From positions 930,001 to 994,000 of the forward strand of contig CM037878.1 in assembly GCA_021292165.1 (NCBI GenBank): a stretch of DNA of 64,000 nt. The letters run 5' to 3'. Both the position numbers and the translations under genes were made by a program. Every line of letters starts with the position of its first letter. Within the stretch, counting starts at the first letter, position 1. The notes beneath the pieces are model-generated. The model made no database searches. It saw only the letters and a list, made by a program, of their open reading frames with translations, and was not told where the DNA came from. This stretch comes from Shinisaurus crocodilurus. Its lineage: Eukaryota; Chordata; Lepidosauria; Squamata; Shinisauridae. Of this stretch, positions 1 through 9,690 are shown piece after piece.

Positions 1-1479
1 CCAGTATTGACTGAGCATTTTGCAGCCCCAGCCGAGACGTGTGTGTGCCAGGAGTTCTGGGACTGCTGGCCTGGATCCGATGCTGCTGGGATGGCTTGCT
101 TCGCTCGGGCCCGTCTCACCCCTTTGCGCAGCGCGAAGCCCAGGCTCGTTGCCAGCAGGGAACTGGGAGCAGCCGCCAAGCACGGATCCCCCGCAAGTGA
201 GGCAGCCGGGATGGCCTGCTTGCCACATCCACGCTTCACATTTGTAGGTGTCCACTGAAAACGGATAGAGTGTGCGCCTGAGGTGTAATTTGTGCAACAG
301 CCTTTGTAGCCCACGAGCAGCAGTGGGAAAGCTCAGTGCTTATCTGTACCTGTGAATGCTTTCAGCACCCGTGGAGGTGTCCAAACACCAGCCTGTCGTT
401 TTTGGCCTGAAGGTCTCCTGGGTGGACAGAGAAAGGACGAGAGCTTGCAGACTCTCGCCTGGGCCCTTGCGCTGCCTGCCAGCAGTTGCTGGAAATGGCC
501 TGGATGTTTCCCAGGAGAGCTGGCCCAGGGCATACCACCCATCTGCCCTCAATTAGGCAGCTGAAAGTGGGCCCGGGGACTGAGGAGCTCCACCATGTCT
601 TGGGGCTGCATTTCTGAACCTTCCGCCGCTCGCCAGAGCCCTGACAACATCTGGAAAAGGCATGAGCTGCTCTGAGAGCAGGAGGAAAGGAACAGTGTTT
701 GTTCAGGGGAGGGCCGGCCAAGTAGCCTTGCAGTGGGGCGGGTAACCAGAGCCAGATTGCGCGCGGGGGGGGGGGCACGCCTGGCAGCTCATACATCTGC
801 CTCTCCCAAACTGTTTCCTCAGAGAGGGTTCTCTCAAGGGGTCCTGGCAAGCTTAGCCCAGCCCAGGAGAGAGGGGCTTAGGCCTGTCAGAGCCTGGATG
901 GCCACCTCCGCTTTGAGCCAGGCGAGGGCTGGAGGGGGGATTAGCACTACATAATCACATCCTCGGGGGCGTTCCAGGAGGCCAGCGCCTCCTCCATCAT
1001 CGGGTCGGCCAGGAGGCTGCTCCACAGTGAAGCAGCAACTTCCTTTCTGGAGGCCGGTGGGCTTTTTTAGGCACACCGTCTTTGCAATGTGCAAATGGAG
1101 AGCATCAAGGCAAGCCAAATTCCGCCGAGCACCAGCGGCATCTCCCACTGGAAGAACTGCCACAACATGGTGGCTGCAGTGGAACAGTTTAAAAAAAATC
1201 CTGGATACCACTTTTGGGGGCGGGAATCATATTTTCTCCTTAACTCTTATGGCAACTCTATTATTTATTTATTTATTGAAAGTAAAGAGGCAGCAGTGCT
1301 TGATTTAATGATAATTACAAAACAAAATAATGGCCTGAAAATCCTTCAAAGAAAGAATCTTTGCCAATCCCTTTTGAGGAACCTGTGGCAAAACAGTGCC
1401 ATGAATGAGGGGGAAAAGAGCCAGTAGCTAGCCGCAGCCAAAGAGCACAAAGGCCTGGGATGTGCGAGACACGCGTGTG
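1..1479. other. Unassigned, G+C-rich, no gene seen
   Basis: I see no recognisable coding domain, RNA gene or named repeat here. Open frames are short and overlap on both strands, as expected by chance in G+C-rich DNA. Small landmarks are a poly-G run near 764-773 and a TTTA run at about 1260-1275. Intergenic or intronic sequence is the simplest reading. Confidence 0.5.

Positions 1480-1509
<30 letters not shown>
1480..1509. repeat. (CA)n microsatellite
   Basis: An uninterrupted run of CA dinucleotides. The His-Thr and Val-Cys runs in overlapping frames are artefacts of it. Confidence 0.95.
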
Positions 1510-1510
<1 letters not shown>

Positions 1511-1945
1511 AGCCTGGACACAGTTCCATGGCCTGCACTGATCACTGCAATCAGCTGCAGAAACCCAACACGGCCGAGGAAGGTGCAGATGGAGTGCAAT
1601 TCCCAAATTCTTCGCGTGCAGATTCCAAGATGAAACTGCTGCTGCTTCACTTCTAAAATACCACATTGCTGCCTCTTTGGGCTTGTGAACGTAACGGGTT
1701 TGCCGTACAGGATGCTGCAAAGTTGCGGTTCATGTAGGCAGCCCCTGGCCCCTGGTTTCTGCACATCTGGGAATCGCTGTCTGCACACAGGAAGCTCCGC
1801 TTCAAAGAGGGAGAAAGGACTGTTCCCACTTAAGCTTAACAAGGTGCAAATGTGTGTGGAGAAGGAAATCCTGCGCTGCTCCTCGGCCATCATGTTCCCT
1901 GTGGGTTGGTCTGACCTATCTCCCATCCCTCATTTTGGCCCATCC

Positions 1946-2193
1946 TGCTTATTTATTTATTTATTTATTTATTATATTTATACCCCACCTTTTTTCCTGC
2001 AAGGAACCCAGGGCGGCTTACATAATCCTCCTCCTCCTCTCCATTTTATCCTCACAACAACCCTGTGAGGTAGGTGAGGCTGAGAGTCAGTGACTGGCCC
2101 AAAGTCACCCAGTGAGTTTCATGGCCGAGCGGGGACTAGAACTCGGGATCTCCAGAGTCCCAGTCCAACACTCTCACCACTACACCTCACTGC
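1946..2193 (-). mobile_element. tRNA-derived SINE, Sauria-SINE-like
   Basis: Read on the minus strand this has a tRNA-like head with A-box-like GTAGTGGTGAGAG and a B-box-like segment, a middle with CTCACTGGGTGACTTTGGG, and a 3' end CCCTGGGTTCCTTGCAGG followed by a GGTATAAATATAA-type tail and ATAA repeats. The same layout recurs at 13623, 35898, 54952 and 61080. In squamates SINEs of this design are known as Sauria SINEs, moved by a Bov-B type LINE; the family name is inference from memory. Confidence 0.8.
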
Positions 2194-3259
2194 TTAGCCC
2201 AAATGACAGCAAGGGACCAAGCAAGACTGCTGGAATTCAGTGCGCCACCCCCGCCCCAGATCCTGCGTGCTGTGCTTGATTCCCTGAGCCAAGGCGGGGG
2301 GGGGGGAGATGCAGGGGGGAGTAGAGAGAGGCCCTGTCAGTTGTCTGGTTGCGGATCCAGAGGTGCAACTGATCACAGGTGCACAGTTTGCTCTCTCTCT
2401 GTGTGTGTGTTACAGGATGTGTGGGGTGGGGTGGGGGTGATGTTTCCTCCCGGTGGACCCCTTCTTTACAATGATTCCCCAGGAAAAGAATTCCTGATAA
2501 GTTTCCCCCCACCCCCTCAGGATGAACCTCCTGGCACACCCTCCTCTGTCCAGCTGCTTGGTGAGTTTCTGAACCCAATGGCCAAGGGCCCCCTCCCTAT
2601 AGCCAAGACCGAGGAGAAAATAAAAAGAAAGGCACTTTGGATTTTCTTCCCCAAAGCCCAGAAACACAGAACAAAACCCTTTTTAAAAATTCTAAAAACA
2701 TAAGCGGTAGCTTTGTAACCAGGTGGTCTTGCACAAGTTGATTGAGAATTCCTTTTTAAGTCAAGTGTCCAAATATAAAAAGGTTTATTTGGGGGGAAAG
2801 GAAAAAAGGGGAAAAACAAACAAAGGGAAGGCAGGAATCACACACACACACACACACACTCCAAATGGAATCAATAAAGTTAATCTAACTAATCTAGTAA
2901 CATGTTACCTACTTGAGTACAATCTTGGGTTCCAGAGCATATGCAGAGCTTATTGCAGAGAGGTTGGTCTGAGAGAGAGTATGTTGGCCTCCAGTTAAAT
3001 GGTATATGAAAAGCTCTAGATGTCAGTAGTCTAGCCAGCAAATCAGGAAATTACTGAATGGCTGAACCCACTTTCTTAATGACTGTAAACTTACATCTCA
3101 ATAGCCCAAGGTGCCTGAACCAGCCAGTTTATTCTAACAAAGAGCTTAAGGTTTTGATCACATTTTTGAGAACAAAGAAGTGAGATAAGGTGAGATGGGT
3201 TGCACAGCAGGGTGCCAACTGGCCAGAGACTCTAGAGGGCGCTGTCGAGCTACATCAGT
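2194..3259. other. Unassigned with simple repeats
   Basis: No gene recognised. Contains a G run near 2296-2306, a GT run near 2400-2410 and a (CA)n run at about 2840-2860. The rest is unremarkable. Confidence 0.5.
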
Positions 3260-3401
3260 ATAGAATCATAGAAAAGTAGAGTTGGAAGGGGCCTACTAGG
3301 CCATCAGTCCAACCCCCTGCTCAATGCAGGAATCCAGGTCAAAGCATCCCTGACAGATGGCTGTCCAGCCGCACCTTGAATGCCTCCAGATTGGGAGAGT
3401 A
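3260..3401 (-). mobile_element. CR1 LINE 3' end fragment
   Basis: On the minus strand it ends with the CR1 3' terminus, including GGGGTTGGACT and TTCTATGATTCTA. It carries the last codons of the CR1 ORF2 (LEAF..RLDSHLS-type) and the 3' untranslated tail. It is truncated upstream at about 3401. Confidence 0.85.
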
Positions 3402-3470
3402 TAGAGGGGTTTGGCTCTGCAGCACTCTCCTGGGTGTGGCTTTTCTTTTTATATTGACATATGTGGTGTT

Positions 3471-4248
3471 CAGGGATGGGGACTCGGACTCGAGGACTCA
3501 ACTCGTGAGTCGGACTGAGTCCCCCCTCTGACTCGACTCGGACTCGAGTCCCAATATTTTTAATGGGACTCGAAACTCGACTCGGGACTCGAGACCAAGG
3601 ACTCGTCAACATTGCTGGGCTGTTGACGAGTCTTCTGGCTGTGCCAGAAGGAGCGCGATCACCGGTGAAGAGCGCATGGAAGCGAGGCGTGCCGCTGCTC
3701 GGCCACTATGGACAGCTACCAGGAGCGCAGCCCCAACGATGTGTTGAGATTTATTTTGATTGATGTGTTGTTGTGGGGGGTTTGGGTTAGGGTCAGACAT
3801 TTTGGGTTTGGCTGCCTCTGCCTGCCTGTTTGGGGTTCCCAGCCTCCTCTGCCTGCCTGGTCTCTTCTTGACCTGTTCAACAGTTGAATTGTCCAAGACA
3901 AAGGCCTCTGCCTGCCTGCTTTGGGGTTCCCTGCCTCCTCTGCCTGCCTGGTTATTTTGGGTTTGTCTGCCTGGTCTGTTCTTGCCAAAATCAGTTGCAG
4001 AGTTTTGAAATAAAAAGGCACACTTGTGCCTTTATTTAAGCCACACATCTGAAGTAGCCTTATTTTGTTGGGGGGAAGCCCCACTGATTTTAATAGGGAC
4101 TCGTGGAGTCAGTTTTGGGAGTGACTCAGGACTCGTGACTCGTGAGTCACCATTTTGGACCAAGGACTCGGACTCGGACTCAAGACTCGGGTCCAAAGAC
4201 TCGTGACTCGACTCGTGACTCGAGACCAAGGACTCTTCAACATCCCTG
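3471..4248 (+). mobile_element. Non-autonomous hAT-like element with ACTCG-rich ends
   Basis: This 778-bp element begins CAGGGATG and ends CATCCCTG, and is flanked by a perfect 8-bp direct repeat GTGGTGTT (3463-3470 and 4249-4256). An 8-bp duplication with CAG...CTG ends is the hAT signature. About 140 bp at each end consist almost entirely of ACTCG/CGAGT motifs in both orientations. The centre has repeated CTCTGCCTGCCTG modules. No transposase frame is present, so it must be moved in trans. A second copy in opposite orientation lies at 38354-39044. Confidence 0.85.
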
Positions 4249-4256
4249 GTGGTGTT

Positions 4257-5478
4257 ATGTCCAAAGGGTAGGGAGAAAAGCTGGATCTAGGAGCAATTAT
4301 TATTGTTTTGAGGTGGAGATGTTGCAGGTGGGTGTGGGAGGCATTGTTTGGGGCCAGGGATAGTTGTAGTAGGCTATCTCCAAGTCAGTTCAGTTCTCTT
4401 AATAGGTATTTTGGGGGGTTGCTTCCACTCCTTTACTGCTGCTGGGCATTGCTCTTTCGCAATCAGCTTAAAGTGGTGTCTATGAACACTGTGCCTCCAC
4501 ATGGCATGTAACATAACGCAATATTCTCCATAACAATCCCACAGTGCCATGAGCTGGATCTGAAGTAGGTTTACTCAGGCGTAAGCCCCATTCAGCAACG
4601 GTCTCACTACTCCTGGCTACCAACACCTTAATTACGGTAGCTGTTTCTTCCTTGCCCTTCTTTTCAGTTGCTTCTGCTTCTTGGCTACTGGCTCACTAAT
4701 TTCTTCCTTTCACTCGTGGCCATGACACATTGCCGACTGGCCCTTTAACGACTTTCCATCTTTGCAGCCAGCGCCATTGCGCATTCATTTATTTTATTGC
4801 AATGTTTATTATTCCACTTGCACAGCTGAGCTGCTTTATGAGGAAACGGCCAGGAGGAAACGGCCACTTACGTGGGCAGTGGTTGGAAGAGGCCTCAGCA
4901 CCGCTTTGCCAGCCTCATGCTGCAACTGCCTTTTAAGTAAAAACAGTTGGCCTTAAAAATAGGGGAGGACAGTGCAAGAAGTACTTGAATACCACGGGGT
5001 GGCACCGGCACCACCTGGACTCTCTGTGGAAGAGGAAGGGGGTGAATGCATGGTGCCCATTCTGGAGAATGTGGTGCATACGGGAGCAAGCTGCGTCTCT
5101 GTTGGACCCCTTGAGGGAGAATAATTGGGAAGCAGAGCAGTTACAGTTTTTAAAAAATTCCTCCAGACTTTTGACTAGTTTAAATTCCTACCTGCTTGTG
5201 GATCTGTTTTCGTTACCAGCTTGTTTCAATGCTTTGAGGAAAATCTCTCCAGGTGGATAGTGGCACTCAAAAGGAACGGCCTCCTGCTCTGGTTGCTCCC
5301 CTGGATGTTATGTGAAGAATAATTTTATTGAAAATCATTCTTGTAAACTCTCTTTACAGCACAGAATTAGAAGGGGCCCAGCAGCATCGTGTGTGGAGAC
5401 CTCAAGTTATTTCTATGTCTGGGTTGGGGGTGGAGGGTGGCTGGACACATTGGCAGTAGAATAATAGGCCAATGATCA
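4257..5478. other. Unassigned
   Basis: No gene, RNA or clear repeat recognised. Open frames here are short and have no familiar domain. Confidence 0.45.
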
Positions 5479-5745
5479 CATAAATTTGTTAAGTCCCCCA
5501 GGAGAGGTTAAGGGCCGGGAGCACGGTTTGTTTCCTCCGCGGCGCCGTGTCATTGCTCCTGGGCCGTAATCAAGTGATCCCGTCGTCGTCGTCTGCCTGC
5601 CAGGCCCAGCTGCTCTGGTCAGGGGGGGAACGGGCTGACAAATTCTGAGCAGCAGGAAGCAGGAGCTCTCCTGCGTGGCGGGATGAAAAGCACCTGTCAC
5701 CTTTGCACGGCCTCGCCGCTCTCTCACGCTGGGAAAGCGCTCCCG
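5479..5745. repeat. Duplicated 260-bp segment (copy 1)
   Basis: This G+C-rich segment is closely matched, in the same orientation, by 32966-33240. The two share long identical runs around GGGCCGGGAGCACGG, CTCCGCGGCGCCGTG, GAGCTCTCCTGCGTGGCG and AAGCACCTGTCACCTTTG. It has no SINE or LINE hallmarks. It could be a low-copy repeat, a local duplication, or a regulatory segment. The minus-strand frame is not preserved across the whole segment, which argues against coding. Confidence 0.7.
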
Positions 5746-6105
5746 TGTTAGCTCCATGCTGGTTTTGGAGCCTGGCTTGAGGAGGGACACTCCATTCCTC
5801 CCTTGAATGGGAAGACTCTTCAGGATAATACAACGGGCCCGGCAGGCAGCAGCACAATGGAGCGCTCCGTGAATAGGCTGGAAAAGGCCACAGTGTTGCT
5901 CACAGCCGTCGCCCTGGCGCTCCCCTCCTCTTGCAGTGCCCACTTAGAAAGGGGAAGGAGCCAGAGCGAGCGTGAGGGAGTCGTGGGCGGGGGTCCTCTC
6001 TCTCTCTGTGACTCAGCAGCATTCTTGGTTATCTGGGCTGCAAGTGCGCCACTGAATGGAGAGATGTTCGAAGGGATGCTTCTTAGAGCATGGCCTCAAC
6101 TTGAC
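5746..6105. other. Unassigned
   Basis: No recognisable feature. The duplicated segment's similarity to 33 kb stops at about 5745. Confidence 0.4.
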
Positions 6106-6222
6106 AGCCAGCGTGGTGCAGTGGTTAGAGCGTGGAACTGGGACTGAGGAGACTCTGGCTCAAGTCACCACTCAGCCGTGAACCTTAGTGGATGACTCTG
6201 GGCCTGGCACTGACTCTCGGGA
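6106..6222 (+). mobile_element. SINE head fragment
   Basis: Starts with a tRNA-like head (AGCCAGCGTGGTGCAGTGG) and continues to the TGACTCTGGGCCTGGCAC segment typical of the Sauria-like SINEs here. The 3' half is missing; CR1 sequence follows directly. Confidence 0.7.
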
Positions 6223-6518
6223 AGGACCAGGAAGGCCATACAGGAGGACGTGTTGCTTTGTATGTCAAAGAGGACGTAGTGCCCAGCAGACTAGAAAACC
6301 TAAAAGGGGCAGACTCCTCCACAGAAGTGCTGTGGGTGACAATACCTGGCTCCAAAACTAATTTAGTACTAGGAACATGCCATCGTCCCCCAGACCAGAA
6401 CGCTCAACGGGATCTTGAGATGGAAAATGAAATCAGGGAGGCCTCCAAACAAGGAACTGTTGTCATAATGGGTGACTTCAGTTACCCCCACACTGACAGG
6501 ATAAATGCATGTTCCAGT

Positions 6519-6700
6519 ATCAGAGGCAGTCTGCCTCTATACTCCAGTCGCTGGGGAACATGGGTGGGAGGGCGCTGTTGCACTCGTGTCCTGCTTGCGG
6601 GCTTCCCGTGGGCGGCTGGTTGGCCACTGTGTGAATAGAATGCTGGACGAGATGGACCCTTGGCCTGACACAGTAGGGCTCTTCTTATGTTCTGATGTTT
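6519..6700 (+). mobile_element. 3' end of a second CR1-like LINE (type B)
   Basis: Interrupts the endonuclease region of the host CR1, with CAGT on both sides (6515-6518 and 6701-6704). It ends in GGGCTCTTCTTATGTTCT. The same 3' end occurs inverted at 8798, and a related tail ends the tRNA-Ala-like SINE at 47371. The reading direction follows from that tail. Confidence 0.75.
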
Positions 6701-6837
6701 CAGTCGTGAGAAAGAGGTTAAATTTCTCAATGTCCAAAATGACTGTGCCCTAGAACAGTTGGTCATGGAACCGACTGGAGCAGAGACAAACCTAGATTTA
6801 ATCCTAAGTGGTGTTGCCCAGGATCTAGTACGAGATG

Positions 6838-8223
6838 CAAGAAGGAGGAACCTGGGAACTATAGGCCAGTCAGTCTGACATCAATCCCCGGGAAGATTTT
6901 TGAGCAGATTATAAAGAAGTCAGTCTGCAAGCACCTTGAAAACAATGCAGTGATTACTAGAAGCCAGCATGGATTTGTCAAGAACAAATCCTGTCAGACT
7001 AATCTGATCTCATTTTTTGATCGGGTAACCTCCCTTGTGGACTGTGGGAATGCTGTGGACATTATATACCTGGACTTCAGCAAAGCTTTCGACAAAGTGC
7101 CTCATGATATCCTGATTAGTAAGCTAGCTAAGAGTGGGCTAGATGGAACAACTATCAGGTGGATCCACAATTGGCTACAGAATCGGACTCAAAGAGTGCT
7201 TATCAATGGTTCCTTCTCAAACTGGGGAGAGGTAACGAGCGGGGTACCACAGGGCTCGGTCCTGGGCCCGGTGCTCTTCAACATTTTTATTAATGACTTG
7301 GATGAGGAGGTACAGGGAATGCTTATCAAATTTGCAGATGACACAAAGTTGGGTGGAACAGCTAATACTCTGGAAGACAGAAACAAAATTCAAAGTGACC
7401 TCGATAGGCTGGAGCGCTGGGCCGAAAACAACAGAATGAAATTTAACAGGGATAAATGCCAAGTGCTGCACCTAGGGAGAGGAAACCAAATGCAGAGTTA
7501 CAGAATGGGGGACACTTGGCTCAACAATACTACAAGTGAGAAGGATCTTGGAATTGTGGTAGATCACAAACTGAATATGAGCCAGCAATGCGACGTGGCT
7601 GCAAAGAAGGCAAATGCAATTTTGGGCTGTATTAATAGAAGTATAGCTTCAAAATCGCGGGAAGTGATAATTCCCCTTTACTCGGCACTGGTTAGGCCTC
7701 ATCTTGAGTACTGTGTCCAGTTCTGGGCACCTCAGTTTAACAAGGACATAGACAAACTGGAGAGGGTTCAGAGGAGGGCAACAAGGATGATAAAGGGACT
7801 GGAAACAAGGCCCTATGAGGAGAGACTGAAAGAACTGGGCATGTTTAGCCTTCAGAAGAGGAGACTGAGGGGAGATATGATCGCACTCTTCCAGTATTTG
7901 AAGGGATGTCACACAGAGGAGGGCAAAGATCTCTTCTCGTTCATCCCAGTTTGCAGGACACGGAATAATGGGCTCAAGTTACAGGAACCTAGATTCCACC
8001 TAAACATCAGGAAAAATTTCCTGACTGTCAGAGCAATAAGACAATGGAATCAACTACCTAGGGAGGTGGTGGGCTCTCCCAGTCTGGAGGCATTCAAGGT
8101 GCGGCTGGACAGACATCTGTCAGAGATGCTTTGACCTGGATTCCTGCATTGAGCAGGGGGTTGGACTCGATGGCCTTGTAGGCCCCTTCCAACTCTACTT
8201 TTCTATGATTCTATGATTCTATG
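6838..8223 (+). mobile_element. Young 5'-truncated CR1 LINE
   Basis: Begins abruptly inside the ORF2 reverse transcriptase region and ends with the full CR1 3' terminus and ATTCTATG repeats. It is inserted into the older CR1 immediately after CGAGATG (6831-6837); the host resumes at TAAAGGTTG (8224). Near-identical copies occur at 22033, 36574, 45975, 52178 and 58978. It lacks ORF1 and the endonuclease, so it is a dead-on-arrival copy, as is usual for CR1. Confidence 0.92.
6950..8134 (+). CDS. CR1 ORF2 reverse transcriptase, C-terminal fragment (394 aa open)
   Basis: This open frame covers most of the CR1 reverse transcriptase and the C-terminal region. CR1 ORF2 copies RNA into DNA at a nicked target in the nucleus. 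Visible landmarks are palm motif A with YLDFSKAFDKV (about residues 40-50, Asp42), [14 protein letters not shown] (98-111) and the catalytic FADD box (128-131, Asp130 and Asp131). A C-terminal tract follows with [19 protein letters not shown]. The frame opens upstream of this Met; the Met is only the first in the truncated frame. Full CR1 ORF2 proteins run to roughly 900-1000 residues with an N-terminal endonuclease, missing here. The long undamaged frame suggests recent insertion. Independent function is very unlikely. Confidence 0.85.
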   Translation: MITRSQHGFVKNKSCQTNLISFFDRVTSLVDCGNAVDIIYLDFSKAFDKVPHDILISKLAKSGLDGTTIRWIHNWLQNRTQRVLINGSFSNWGEVTSGVPQGSVLGPVLFNIFINDLDEEVQGMLIKFADDTKLGGTANTLEDRNKIQSDLDRLERWAENNRMKFNRDKCQVLHLGRGNQMQSYRMGDTWLNNTTSEKDLGIVVDHKLNMSQQCDVAAKKANAILGCINRSIASKSREVIIPLYSALVRPHLEYCVQFWAPQFNKDIDKLERVQRRATRMIKGLETRPYEERLKELGMFSLQKRRLRGDMIALFQYLKGCHTEEGKDLFSFIPVCRTRNNGLKLQEPRFHLNIRKNFLTVRAIRQWNQLPREVVGSPSLEAFKVRLDRHLSEML

Positions 8224-8797
8224 TAAAGGTTGTTGAACCGATTGGAAACAGCGACCACAGTGTTAGCAGATTTAATGTACATTTAAGTGGAAGATTGCCA
8301 AAGAAGTCCAACACAGTCACATTTGACTTCAAAAGAGGAAACTTCTCCAAAATGAGGGAACTGTTAAAAAGGAAGTTGAAAGGGTGTGTGTGTCAAGAGG
8401 GGGGGTTAAATCCCTTCAAAATGCTTGGAAATCACTCAAAACCACCACAACAGAAGAATGTATACCACAGGTTACGAAAGGTAGTACCAAATCCAAGAGG
8501 TCACCAGCATGGTTAATGAGCAGTGTCAAGGAAGCTATTAGAGAAAAGAAGGCTTCCTTCAAAAAATGGAAGTCTTGCCTAAGTGAGGAAAACAAAAGGG
8601 AGCACAAGCTTGCACAAAGGAGATGCAAACAGACAATAAGAGATGCAAAAAAAGCATATTTTGAGGATCATATTGCTGACATCAAGGCCAACACTAAACA
8701 GTTCTTTAAATATATCAGAAGCAGGAAATCAGCTAGGGAGGCAGTTGGACCACTGGATGATAATGGAGTTAATGGAGTACTAAAAACCTAAGCATAT

Positions 8798-9109
8798 AGG
8801 AACATAAGAAGAGCCCTGCTGGATCAGACCAAGGGTCCATCTAGTCCAGCATTCTGTTCACCCAGTGGCCAGCCAGCTACCCACGGGATCCCACAAGCAG
8901 GACATGAGCGCAACAGCACCCTCCCACCCATGTTCCTCAGCAACTGGTACTGAGATGCAAACTGCCCAGGATACTGGAGGTCATATACAGCCATCGTGCC
9001 CATGAATTTGCCTAATCCCCTTTTAAAGACATCCAAGTCCTCAGCCATCACTACATCTTGCGGTAGCAGATTCCATACTTTAGCTATGCACCATGTGAAG
9101 AAGTACTTC
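8798..9109 (-). mobile_element. Type-B CR1-like LINE, 3' end
   Basis: On the minus strand it encodes the end of an ORF2 (frame 8824-9051, with AEDLDVFKRGLGKFMGTMA), a divergent counterpart of the SPSLEAFKV tract of the young CR1. It then runs through a 3' untranslated region ending in GGGCTCTTCTTATGTTCC. It abuts the host CR1 at about 8790. The copy at 6519 is the same tail on the other strand. Confidence 0.75.
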
Positions 9110-9690
9110 TGTCACAAGGTATGACTCTAACATGTCTTGCTGATAAGAATTCATTGTATTTCATAGGAGTGTTGTTCATTTTATAATGTGCGTATGCTAA
9201 CAGTAGTTCTCTGTGTGCTCTGAGCTAGCTTTAAGTGCAAAGCTGTGTTCTCGGAACTGGGGCGAGGGAGCTTGCTGCAGATGGCTTGGATAGTTCTGGG
9301 AGTGAAGAAAAGCTCCTTGCCTGCCTCCTCCTCGTGAGGGGATGGACCTTCGCAAGGGCGCATCTGAAGCGAGCTGTAAGCCTGGCTGTGCTAGGGAGAG
9401 AGGCCCTGCTGAGGTCATGGCGGGCTGGAGCTATGACCGAGCCCAAAGCTCCTGGCTTGGCCAGGCTGCACAGATGTGGGCCTAAGATAAAGGAACTAGA
9501 ACTAATGTAAGGTAGAACGTTATAAACTGTAAGATTTTGACATGGATGGCTTTGATATATAAAAGGTGGAGCAACATGGCATTTCACTGGACCACTGCAA
9601 ACCCCAGTCAAGAGTAGAGCCCTTATGGCTACAAGTGATCATTCCAAAGCCTTCCCTGATGTTTAACACATCCTGCAAGGCTTTTTCTTT
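9110..9690 (+). other. Possible solo LTR or unclassified repeat
   Basis: The segment starts TGTCAC, has a TATATAAAAGG promoter-like box at about 9556-9566, and lies directly against the broken end of the type-B LINE. That fits a solo LTR, but I see no second LTR, no clear target duplication and no polyadenylation signal. Treat as unclassified. Confidence 0.25.

Larger units (their letters stand above)
6223..8790 (+). mobile_element. Older CR1 LINE, split by two later insertions
   Basis: The host element occupies 6223-6518, 6701-6837 and 8224-8790. Its first parts encode the C-terminal half of an APE-type endonuclease, with a GDFS variant of the GDFN motif at about 6471-6482. The part after the insertion encodes the lysine-rich linker before the reverse transcriptase. 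The frame has several breaks, so it is a dead copy. The join is supported by the uninterrupted equivalent on the minus strand at about 26024-26805. A 182-bp element is inserted at 6519-6700 and a young CR1 at 6838-8223. Its own reverse transcriptase region is absent beyond 8790. Confidence 0.85.

Noticed and set aside
3560..4229. Frames rich in Ser, Glu, Thr and Arg within the ACTCG element
   Set aside because: They come from the repeated ACTCG/CGAGT motif, which is open in several frames on both strands.
5476..5943. 155-aa minus-strand frame over the duplicated segment
   Set aside because: The frame is not kept in the second copy at 33 kb because of length differences, so coding is unlikely.
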